From: Anoplolepis gracilipes
Taxonomy: Eukaryota; Arthropoda; Insecta; Hymenoptera; Formicidae
NCBI RefSeq assembly: GCF_047496725.1
Contig: NC_132980.1
Location: 687,001 to 751,000 of the forward strand
Length of the DNA: 64,000 nucleotides
Direction of reading: 5' to 3'
Below, piece after piece: positions 33,719 to 43,820 of this stretch. A program made the translations under genes and the position numbers. Positions within the stretch are counted from its first letter, which is position 1, and each line of letters starts with the position of its first letter. The notes under the pieces were generated by a model. That model ran no database searches. It was not told the DNA's origin and was given only the letters and a program-made list of their open reading frames with translations.

Positions 33719-34124
33719 TCTATCTATAAAATATAACACAACATTACCATCATCCGCGTCAGTGGAGCGTCTTTTCAGTTGCGGGCAACAGATATTTGTA
33801 TTTCGAAGAAATTGTTTATCCGATAATATGTTCGAAAAACTGTTGTTTTTAAAAAATAAAAATTTGTAATTTAACTCTAAACCTTTAATGTATTAAGCTG
33901 AAATATATGCTTAAATTTTTAATAGTTTTCTGAAGTGCATTATTTTTATATAAATTGTAATTTTGAATATTATCTTAAAAGTATCTAGATAAAACATTCA
34001 ACTAATTTATCTTTTATCTAGATATATTTAAATTAAGATTATCTTTATCTTATCTCAGATACAGACGCATATATTTTATCTTATCTATATCTAGATTATT
34101 TTAAATTATCTAAGCACAACACTG
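33451..34124 (+). mobile_element. hAT transposon deletion derivative, copy 2
   Basis: Same family as 16286-16977, very close in sequence. The target duplication TTCCTTAC (33443-33450 and 34125-34132) is perfect. A TA run sits at the same interior place and the transposase tail is also kept. Confidence 0.93.
33747..33869 (+). pseudogene. hAT transposase C-terminal (hATC) remnant, copy 2
   Basis: Forty codons to the same TAA as in copy 1, with one visible residue change (VSRR to VFRR). ASVERLFSC and FEKLLFLKN are intact. Confidence 0.9.
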
Positions 34125-34309
34125 TTCCTTACATACACAAATACATGTATACACACACATATATGTGAGATCTTTTTTTAGACAAAATTCTTATGTCATA
34201 ATTATGATCTCGATAACAAATCAAAGCAATACTATTTTGTACTCTAAAAAAAAAGACATTAAACTGTACGCTATGTTTTCTTGCTCTTTGATAAGATTCT
34301 AAGAGTGGA

Positions 34310-35189
34310 CCCAGGTAACACATGTTCGTTTTATAAACGTTTTCTAAACATATCCAATATTTTTTAACCGTCAAACACCAATAAGATGTATAAGATATAT
34401 GTTTCAATAGAAACATTTTTAAAATCATGGTTTAAGAAACGTATTTTTTACGTTTCTATAAATAGAACAAAAATTAATTTTTTAATTCAAAATTATATAT
34501 ATACACATTATTAAGACTGTACTTATTAAGACGATCTCCAGATAGCACAGAAAATTAAAAGATGACGAAAAGATGTCTTTTTTAAGTTATCTTTCTGACA
34601 AGGCTAAAAGATGTCTAAAAGGATATCTTTCTACCTACAAAAAAAATCATTTTTTAAAAGATGTCTTCTAAAAGTCATAATTAATTTTAGTCGACGAAAA
34701 GATGTCTTTTTGATCATCTTTTCGACAAGACAAAAAAGATCTATTTTATATAATATACGTGTTCCTTTGTTTGTCGCTACGTGGCGTGTTCAGACTTAAC
34801 TATAACTCGTATTCAAGTTTTCATAACATGTATATAAAGCCTAAAAGAACAGGTACTAAAAGTATCTAGTAATTTAAATTATGTCTTTTTTGTCAGTTTG
34901 ACTTCTGATGTAATCTCGACAAGAAATTCAGAACAAGATGAAAATAGATGGATTATATCGATATATGCATTATTTTATTGAATTTGTGAATAAATTTTTC
35001 ACAAATAAAGGAAAAAAACCGTATTTTGACAGTTTCTTAAACGTGTTTTTTTTGTTAGAAAATGACGTTTCCCTTAACGTTTTTTAAGTGAACATTTTAA
35101 CCAATCAGAGACGTTTTCAAAAGCCGGTTCTAAGACGTTTTGCAGAAACATTTGTGAAACGTTTTGGAAACGAATATGTGCTACTTGGG
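34310..35189 (+). mobile_element. CCCAGGTARCACA-family element, copy 3
   Basis: It starts CCCAGGTAACACATGTTCG and ends CGAATATGTGCTACTTGGG, the best-preserved pair of ends in the window. It is close to copy 2 along its whole length. Confidence 0.85.
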
Positions 35190-35310
35190 GATCGTGCTTT
35201 TTTTCCTTAGTGTATAATCTTTCTTTATTTTTATCCCAACCTTCGTCATGTGTCTTATCTACATTATATATGTATACATTCATATTATTTTGTTCAAAAC
35301 ATATAGACAT

Positions 35311-35955
35311 TTCTCCTAAAATAGTATATAAAAAGTTGCGTAAGATGTTTAATATTGTATATCGTTAAAAAGATATTGCTTTCGCGCGAGTAAAATAAAA
35401 TATCCACATCACAAATAATATATATAAATAAAGTATTATACGTAAATAATAGAACGCAAGCGATTCTCTGAATCCCACAAATTGAAAGAGGGAAAAAGAA
35501 AGAGAGTGTCATTTAAAGAGACATGTTCTCATGAACTAGTACACAAAAAGTTGCAAAGGATGTTTAATATACGTTCAATATTGTATATCGTTAAAAAGAT
35601 ATTGCTTTCGAGTAAAATAAAACATCACAGTGCTTCTATAAATAAACTATTATAGATATAAGAATAGAGCGCAAGCAATTCTCTGGATCTTATAAATTGA
35701 AAGAGGGAAAAAGAAAGAGACTGTCACTTAAAGAAACACGTTGTCGGCATTTCTCATGAAATAATATACAAAGAGTTGCGTAAGAGGTTTAATATACGTT
35801 TAATATATCGTTAAAAAGATATCGCTTTCGCGTAAAATAAAATGCCATAGTGCTTCTATAAATAAACTATTATACATATCTGAACATAGCACGTGATTCT
35901 TTGACTCTCATAAATTGAAAGAGGGAAAAAGAAAGAGAGTGCCATTTAAAGATGC
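35311..35955. repeat. Three-unit tandem repeat, unit about 205-225 bases
   Basis: Units start at 35311, 35526 and 35751. Each carries TATCGTTAAAAAGATAT and AAATTGAAAGAGGGAAAAAG in the same order, ending CATTTAAAGA or CACTTAAAGA. Divergence between units is modest, with small indels. No coding frame crosses all three. Confidence 0.9.
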
Positions 35956-36873
35956 TTCTATTATTATTTAAAAAGATGAAAAGGTTCTGTAAAGAAAGAT
36001 TCACATAAGAGCTGAAAGTTCTCGTAAACTTTGTAAACGTTTCCTCGTAATGTCCCATGCATAAGAATTTTGCCTGTCATGGCGTAATAATAAGGACGTC
36101 GATTTTCTTTGCGATCTCCAAAAAAAGACACTCTTTGAAGATGCAAGAAAACAGCGTACAATTTAATATCTTTTTTTAGAGTATAAAACAGTATTACTTT
36201 GATTTATGTATATATAAGTATAGAGGGTTTATATAATAGAAATGATATAAACAATATGATATCAAGGATTTTCGATTGCAAAATATTTTTCAAAAATGTC
36301 TACTATAACATTATTATAAAATTATTAAACAAACAATTTTCTTTTTCACCGATTTTGCGACTCTTTAAAAATCACGCTCCATTTATTGTTATCGTTATCG
36401 AATTAGAGAAATACGTGTTTATTGACGCAGAGTGTCGTTATATTTTTCATCCTCCGGTTCTATGACCCTTCATTAATTTTACGCAAATGATCACGAATAA
36501 TGGTACGAGATGTGCGCCAACGAATTAATCAGATAAATCAAATAAAGCGGTAGGAAGCGTGTTATCGCGATGTGACAGTAAATGGTTGTTACAGTGTTTG
36601 TTTGAGAATACGGTATAGAGCAAATAAAACCGATAACATTCTGTACCGATCAAACGGTGCGCAAAATCTGTCCTTTGTACGAAATGCAATCATCCTTATA
36701 TACTTTTCGATATCAATCATAATATTTTTGAATAATAAACTAGAAAAGATGGACGACAAATACAAAAAATAAAACGGATATTTCAGTATCATAACAATAT
36801 ATGTTAAATATGTTGTTCGCAGCGCAATAATTTCGTTGAAAACGATTTCCCAGAAAAAAAGCGATATACATAT

Positions 36874-37693
36874 ACATAAAAAAAATTAAAGGGCCACTTC
36901 TTCTATATAAAAGAGGGCCAATTTTCAAGTATTTGCAACTTCCTTAAAAATAATCGTAATAAGATCGATAAAGAAGTATTTCAAAGCTTTAAATTTCTAG
37001 TTTTAGAATCTTTAAATGAATTTCAATTCTTTCTATTTGTTACAAAATAACATTCCAAGAAAGCGACGTCTGTCGGTTGAACAAATTTTTCAAAAGTTTG
37101 TCCAATACCGAATTAAAAAAAAATTCTAGCAAAATTTCATTAATTGCGTGTTAAAGAGCAGAGTTTTAGCTTCAATTCCTTTTTTTAACGAATGTCCTAT
37201 GATTTTTTTCGCCGAGATATTAATTATTAAAGCAAAATCGAGCCATCGACTTTGAATGCTTATAACTAATGATTATTGTACGATCATATTTTGACTAGTT
37301 TTAAGCATTCAAAGTCAATAGCTCGATTTTGTTTGAATAACAAATATCTCGGCGAAAAAAAATCATAGAATATTCGTTAAAAAAAGAAATTGAAGCTAAA
37401 ACTCTGCTCTTTAACATCCAATTAATGCAATCGTGCTGGGATTTTTTTTAAATTCGATATTCTTAGACAAACTTTTGAAAAATTTGTTCAATCGACGAAT
37501 GTCGCTTTCTTACAATGTAATTTTGTAACGAGTAGAAAAAATTGAAATTTATTGAAAGATTTTAAAACTAGAAACTTAAGCTTTAAAACGCTTTTTTATC
37601 GATTCCGATTATTTTGAAGGAAGTTACAACTACTTGAAAAATCGGCCTTTTTTATATGGAAGAAAGTAGCCCTTTAATTTTTTTGCATAGTGT
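36874..37693. mobile_element. Palindromic AAATTAAAGGG-ended element, copy 1
   Basis: The left AAAAAAATTAAAGGGCCAC pairs with the right TAGCCCTTTAATTTTTTTG. Arms of about 390 bases meet near 37285, where CTTTGAATGCTTATAACTA faces TTTTAAGCATTCAAAG. The ends resemble Tc1/mariner-type termini (the fuller copy at 52595 ends TACGCAAAAAAATTAAAGGG). No transposase. Confidence 0.8.
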
Positions 37694-37794
37694 ATAATTT
37701 ATATAATTCTTAAATAATTTCATCTAAAATTAATATTAAGTGTTAAGTTTTTTCTTTACATTTCAGAAACTTAAATTAACGATTATTATTGTAC

Positions 37795-38187
37795 GATCAA
37801 AGTCAATAGCTCGATTTTGTTTGAATAACAAATATCTCGGCGAAAAAAAATCATAGAATATTCGTTAAAAAAAGAAATTGAAGCTAAAACTCTGCTCTTT
37901 AACATCCAATTAATGCAATCGTGCTGGGATTTTTTTTAAATTCGATATTCTTGGACAAACTTTTGAAAAATTTGTTCAATCGACGAATGTCGCTTTCTTA
38001 CAATGTAATTTTGTAACGAGTAGAAAAAATTGAAATTTATTGAAAGATTTTAAAACTAGAAACTTAAGCTTTGAAACTTAAGCTTTTTTATCGATCTTAT
38101 TCCGATTATTTTGAAGGAAGTTACAACTACTTGAAAAATCGGCCTTTTTTATATGGAAGAAAGTTGCCCTTTAATTTTTTTGCGTAG
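37795..38187. mobile_element. Duplicated right arm of the palindromic element
   Basis: This is almost identical to about 37305-37690, including AACATCCAATTAATGCAATC. It differs by a few bases and a small repeat near 38070. It looks like a recent local duplication or a second truncated insertion. Confidence 0.8.
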
Positions 38188-39595
38188 TACAAATCAAGTC
38201 TTCTGTCGCTTTCCCTTTTCTCGCTTTATCTCGACTCCGAAAGTGTTTGCGCTTCATTAAGAACAGTCTGGTTTTGCAATTTGTAAATTTCACGCATAGT
38301 TTACGTCCACATTTTTATATAGCAGCGTCTTCTCATTCGCGCATGAGGTTTTTTGACCCGATGAGGATACCATCGCGCACGCACCGACCCGTCGTAAAAT
38401 TCCCCGAGCGCTGAGACTGATGATACCGCTCTCGGCAAACATCTAATATTCATATAAAGAAATACGATCTCCCTCATATCGCGGCATTTATCCTAGTCCC
38501 ACATCCCACTAATGCACGACATCCAAGACTTCCGCATTCTTTTTCGCCTATAACGAGATATTTTTAGATATAGATTCTCTTCTTAAGATACGTTTTATGC
38601 GTCCCTTTTCTCAAGCGCGGAGAGATCTGGCTCTTTATCGATCTTAGTACTTCAATAGAAAGAGATTTAGCGAAGAGAGAATACCTTTGGGAATTCTAGG
38701 GTAGGTTTTGCGAGTGAATAATCGCTCAATCGAGCGAGGATATTTCGCTACGCGAGATATTTCATGCGTGTAAAAAGAGATGCGAGAGCACATCAAACAG
38801 TATAGACGGATTTAATCTGAATCGATTGTCAATAGCAAATAAAATCAGTAAATAGTGAAAAATGAGCGTAAAATATTGGAAAATAACACGCAATAGCGAA
38901 GTTAATTAAGTGCAATGACTAACTTTAATTAATTTTTTACGCAGTATGTTTGATATCACGGAAAACGTGGCGTTGTATTTCGATTAATTCACGTTCAGTG
39001 AAAACCATCTTTTGAATTCCAACACAACTGTTGGATGTAATTTAAAAAAATAGAATTAAACGAGAATTTACAAAAAAAATAGAAATAAAAAAAAATTAAT
39101 TGCGAGCGCTATACTTTTGAAGATGTTATCATCATCGTAAGTTGAATATATAGAGAATAAAAAAAATGAAATTATTTAATAGTAAACGCATGAGAAAGAA
39201 AAAGCTAACACAGAATATTTAGCAACGAAATATTTTTTCACACACACACATAAAAGGAAATTTCCGAATAATTTATTATAGTTGGATCACAATCTAATTG
39301 ACCCCAGATTTCCAATTTTAATTATCTCTATTCATTTTTAATTAGATTCTAGACGAGGAAATTCAAATCCTTTCCATGGCTCTTATATATAGCTACTAAA
39401 GTAATTTAATAAATAAGGTAACATTAGCAACTATACGAACGCATACAGCATGTCTTGTTACCTTGTTGTTCATTAAATTGTTCTCGTGCAAATACAAATT
39501 GATGCAATTTTCTAAAATGAAAAAAAAATAAAAATTCGTTACATGAATTTCTGTTACAGCATTTAGCGGAGTTAAATCCGCGGGTAAGGTACAAA
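38188..39595 (+). other. Spacer, possible promoter of the small membrane protein
   Basis: About 38200-38800 is GC-richer, with a TATA-like TATATAG at about 38319-38325 followed by CpG-containing DNA. The rest is AT-rich. It may hold a 5' non-coding exon for the gene at 39596, since that gene is preceded by a TGTTACAG acceptor-like site at about 39558. Confidence 0.4.
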
Positions 39596-39850
39596 ATGCA
39601 CGACAACATTTCCATCTTTCTGGTTGTCATTCTCGCGATCTGCGGTTTGACAATGATGACCGCATTGCTCGCCTGCTACGCCTGCATCTTTCGCGATTTG
39701 TGCTGTCGACCAGGAGGCAGATCCAAGAGGCGACGTCAACGGAATTCCGAGCGAGAGATAGATAATCCCATTAAGGCCAGATTAAACACGATACCATTAA
39801 ACGATATCACACAGGGGGAAAGTATGCCCACGGAATCGGAAAAGATTTAA
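39596..39850 (+). CDS. Small single-pass membrane protein
   Basis: The 84-residue protein has an N-terminal hydrophobic helix at about residues 5-32 (ISIFLVVILAICGLTMMTAL and on). A Cys pair and a strongly basic stretch follow (RSKRRRQR), then a polar tail. This suggests type-III topology, with a short outside N terminus and the tail in the cytosol; the juxtamembrane Cys residues could be palmitoylated. Codons are far more GC-rich than the flanks, which supports coding. An acceptor-like TTACAG about 37 bases upstream keeps the frame open (HLAELNPRVRYK before the Met), so the gene may have an upstream exon. I do not recognise the family. Confidence 0.65.
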   Translation: MHDNISIFLVVILAICGLTMMTALLACYACIFRDLCCRPGGRSKRRRQRNSEREIDNPIKARLNTIPLNDITQGESMPTESEKI

Positions 39851-39931
39851 ACAAAAGGACGGAAAATTTAAGGACGCAGCAATAATTGCAATTGTAAAAG
39901 CAATGCAAAATGTAAAATTTTAAACTATGAT

Positions 39932-39972
<41 letters not shown>

Positions 39973-41162
39973 AATATTTCCAATAAATCTTTCGTATTTT
40001 TAAAAATAATATTAATTAAAATCCATATATATATACAGGAATTGGGGAATAATGTTAGATATACATTTGAAAGCCAGCTGCGCATACATTCGTTCATTGT
40101 AAATATATATTATAAATCTGTTATATACATAATAATCAGATATACATACATACGTACACACACACATATATACATCATATGCCATTTATTTATCGCAAAG
40201 TGTATGCAATAAAAGATCTAATAAAAATGTTCAATGGTATGGTCATTGATAACAATCCTGTATCATATATGTATATTTACATCCACTAACTGTATATAAA
40301 ATAAATGTTGTTTTTTTATTTTTCCTATTATATATTTGTAACGTGCGCAACATGTGCGCATCTCTTTTGTGGTAACTTTATATGTGATCAGTAGTCCGAA
40401 GACTTCATCATACAAAAAATATTAGAGAATTACCATCTCTACTATAAATTATAAAATTTTGATTATTTGTAACAAATTAGGAAATATCTGTTATTATGTT
40501 TATTTCGCACAAAATTAAAAGAAAAAAAAAATAAACAAGATATTAAACAAAGTAACATAAATTATATAAATACACTATTTCAAAAATTAAGAATTTTTAT
40601 TACTTATTATAAAGTATGAAAATTACTTTGTATAAAAACTCAAAATATAATGGTTTTAATATATATATTAAAAAATTCTGTGTCTGTATGTATATATATG
40701 CGTACATACACCCGCGCGCAAATTGTATTGAAACGTCGAGTGTCAGAAAAATTAATATTCCAACAATTGATTGTATTACAAAACAAATCTGTTTGAAAAA
40801 TCAAATGCATCATTAGGATACATTGAGATCACACTTTGAAGCCTTTTTTAACCACGTACGGAACATAAAGATTTATATTAACTAGATAATAAAAAAAAAT
40901 ATATTAATACAGATACAGCGCAAAAATCATCAATATCTCTCCTTTCACTTTTAGTACGATGATTCAAATGGTTCAATCTCGCTTATGTCAGATTATCGAG
41001 CTTCCACTATCACTAACCAAATAAAAAAAGAGACATGTATACTTTGTTTCATAATCTTGAAATAATAGCTAAATATTAACGTATATTCTCAATAGCTGTA
41101 CAAAGCTAATGAATTCTTCAGAGAGATTGTGCAACCTGTATTATTCTTAAAGATACATTTGA
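39851..41162. other. 3'UTR and spacer between two convergent genes
   Basis: AATAAA at 39982-39987 and 40208-40213 can end the plus-strand gene. TTTATT at 40596-40601 is a candidate minus-strand signal for Mlx. TA tracts lie at about 39929-39970. No other gene is seen. Confidence 0.5.
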
Positions 41163-41216
41163 CTAGTTAATCTGACTGAGTTGCTGCAGTACAGAAAGTA
41201 CCACTTCGCGCAGAGT
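41163..41216 (-). CDS. Mlx: Mlx exon 5
   Basis: TLREVVLSVLQQLSQIN and stop TAG, the usual Mlx C terminus. Acceptor TTTTTTTAG, phase 0. Confidence 0.93.
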   Translation of the reverse strand, partial: TLREVVLSVLQQLSQIN

Positions 41217-43409
41217 CTAAAAAAATAATGAGAATACATTTATCAATTTTCTTACATTTTAGAGAAATATGTCAAATGAAAGATAGATATAAGGAAATAT
41301 AATAATTTACCTGAGGTTTACAATGCTCCTCTAACCAACTGAACACACAGGCGGATAATTCCGCAAAATTAGCTACAGAAACGTTATTAAACGTTTGGAA
41401 AAGGCGATCCATTATTGCCTGAAACTACAATACACAGAATTATGTAGGATAGTTAATTAATCACAATTTTAAAAAAGACAAAAGTATGTAATATTACCAC
41501 TTGGAACTTCATCTCGTCTGAAACACGCATTTCCGTGTGTCCCGGTTGCGTTTGATGCGCCTTGACAATCTGCTCATAATTAGCTTGCATAATGCGTAAC
41601 GCAACAACTTCCTTCCTCAGGGCATTACGTTCTTCCTCCTGTTTCCTCTTCTGTTGCAGCAAAAACTGTATGTAATCGATGGATTTTTGAAGCACTGTAG
41701 CCTTGGAGATCTTATAACCTGATGAATCTGTATGCTGACAAGTTGGAACCAAGTCTTGAAGAGAGTCGTAACCTTTCTTGATAGCATCTCGTCTTTTCTG
41801 CTCAGCTTGTGTATGGGCCTCCCTTCTACGCTCTTTGTAGCTTATGGTAGAGTTTTTGTTATCGCTGTCTTCATCCTCTGAACATTATATTACTTTTTCA
41901 ATTTTCTATCGGCTAATCTGTCATCAGCTACTCTTAATCAATATAAATATTTAAAAAATGTCAATGACGGAAAACTACTTGCCTGTATTGTGAGCGGATG
42001 AAGACGGCGTATTCACTGATCCTGTGCTACTACAACGGGAAAATGTATACTTTTCGGTAGGACTGGATGGCTCCAACTTCATGTCACTATCTGATCCTAT
42101 ATTACCACTGCTAGCACGCATTGTCAAATTAGCTGCTTTAAAAACAAACAATAAAAATGCACATTATATACTTTTAACTTTGAATGGATGATTATGTATT
42201 TCAATATGGTTTTAATCACATGTGTGTGTATATATATGTAAATAAATAAATATATGTATATGCACATGTGTGATTAAAATCAAATTGAAATATATAATCA
42301 TCCATTTATATATATTTGTATATTCTTCTCTTTCTTTGTATCATACAAATACTTTTCAAAAAGCTTGGCAAAGTTGCAGAATTTGAAAATGTTAAAGTAG
42401 TATTTACCCAATTATCTTATTTTTTAAAAAAAACTAAATTAAATAAATCCAAATGGACCATCAGACTCAACTGGATGAGGAAATATGTCAGAAAGTGATT
42501 TACATTATTGAGTTTTAGAGATTCATTTGCCTAAGCTAAGACGATATCAGTAGTAGCTTATCAGCTACTGCTGATAGCGACTGTTATCGACAGATAACGA
42601 TGTCGCGGTCATAAAATCAAATTTCCTGAATGATAATACGCACCATTAGAAATTAATTATCCTGTTTTTTTCTCGCTGCAGTTTACATTTTCTAAATTCC
42701 TCTCATTTTCTTTCTTTTCAAATCCTCTATATTAGATATCTTACTTTAGATATATTCTTTTTATTATTCTTGAAATTTTCTTCTTTTTTGATTTCTCCCT
42801 CTTAAACTATCTGAGCATTTACCATATCATTCTGAATTGTACAAAAAAAAAAAGTCTAGCGGCTAAGAAACAGACTTTTATATGTCAGACAAAAGAATAA
42901 ATTCTATGGTGTAAGCTTTAACGTATGTACACCATCAACAATCCATAAATATGAATGAACACGAATCAGACGAGTCTGCCAAAACAGTCACATGGTTGGC
43001 TGCGCAGATTTTCAGACGCGCATGAAAGAACTCGGTTGAAGGGGGGGGGGGCGGAGAGGAGTCCCCTCCACATGGAAATAATCGCATTCGCAAAACACAA
43101 CACGTTGCGTGGAACGAACGTTCGTTGAACGCTAATTAAAGTGCTACGATCAATTAAAGTATTTCGACACGTTCAACAATCGCTCGCTCGACGCAATTCA
43201 CACATACACACACACACACACACAGCAATTGTTTCCAAGGGTAGAGGACGTAAGATAGTGCAGTTATGATTGATTCTTGGAAAAATACGTGGCAAAGTTG
43301 GCATGAAAAAATTCATTTTTTTTTTTTTTTTTTTTGTTTTCTTTCTGTCGTCACGTTTCTTTTTATACTCACAATTTTCGTATCCATCTTTGTGCAATGA
43401 ATCCGCCAT
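41163..43409 (-). CDS. Mlx: Max-like protein X, five coding exons
   Basis: This bHLH-leucine-zipper factor dimerises with Mondo/ChREBP and binds carbohydrate response elements; the fly ortholog is bigmax. Exons in transcription order: 43409-43373, 42132-41983, 41877-41498, 41424-41311, 41216-41163, joining in phase to 244 residues, the usual short Mlx length. The basic region at about residues 76-92 (SYKERRREAHTQAEQKRR) has the E-box contact residues His84, Glu88 and Arg92. The helix-loop-helix and zipper follow to about 170. The C-terminal part (ELSACVFSWLEEHCKPQTLR) is the Mlx/Mondo dimerisation and cytoplasmic localisation region. The start MADSLHKDG has no acceptor before it, so it lies in a first exon. 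The family is certain from end-to-end likeness to human MLX. Confidence 0.96.
41311..41424 (-). CDS. Mlx: Mlx exon 4
   Basis: Thirty-eight codons FQAIMDRLFQTFNNV to EEHCKPQ. The acceptor is TTGTAG rather than the nearby TTTCAG, because the upstream choice keeps the conserved Phe-Gln. Donor CAG|GTAAAT. Confidence 0.9.
41498..41877 (-). CDS. Mlx: Mlx exon 3 (bHLH-zipper)
   Basis: It holds the whole DNA-binding and zipper part, DEDSDNKNSTISYKERRR through MKFQV. Acceptor TTCAG, phase 1; donor GTG|GTAATA, phase 0. Confidence 0.96.
41983..42132 (-). CDS. Mlx: Mlx exon 2, with a GC donor
   Basis: It codes MRASSGNIGSDSDMKLEPSS and a Ser-rich stretch like the human SRANSIGSTSASS region. The donor reads ACAG|GCAAGT, a GC-AG intron with an otherwise perfect consensus. 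Using it joins in phase to give the acidic NTEDEDSD. Confidence 0.93.
43373..43409 (-). CDS. Mlx: Mlx exon 1
   Basis: MADSLHKDGYEN plus one base, then donor T|GTGAGT. Phase 1 fits the next acceptor and yields SNLTMRASS. Confidence 0.85.
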
Positions 43410-43659
43410 TGTGCAGGTAGATTATTTTACATCAAAAGGATGAGAAATCAAATCGCGCACACTTTGGGGAACGGTTATGGCTCTGACAATGCGGTCTCGG
43501 GTAGATTAAGTCAAAATATTCGGACATCGGATTAGATTTATTCGTATATATGTATAGGAAGGAAAAGGTTAAGGCAAATGTCAAACCACGTCGAGTTTTT
43601 CCAATCACAATTTCACGTACAATTTAGACGTATTTGTCACGTAATTATATACTTTTGCT

Positions 43660-43820
43660 TGGTCTTCGCCATCTTTGATGGAGATACAACAGAGAACCTG
43701 TATTTTGTCTCTCTCGTTATTCTTGACTCTCCGCTATTTTGAGTCAGCTGTGCCTCTTGCGCTGCACAATAAACTAACGTAATCACGTGATCGAAAACGA
43801 GTAGAGCGCATGCGCTGTTA
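43660..43820 (-). promoter_or_regulatory. Mlx proximal promoter candidate
   Basis: Upstream of the Mlx start lie an AAGATGGCG motif (YY1-like, minus strand, about 43669-43677), a TCACGTGA E-box at 43783-43790 and an NRF1-type palindrome GCGCATGCGC at 43806-43815. Such a set is usual for TATA-less housekeeping promoters. No transcript evidence is available. Confidence 0.5.

Noticed and set aside
35311..35955. CRISPR array
   Set aside because: The three units are over 200 bases long, without short direct repeats and unique spacers, and the genome is animal.
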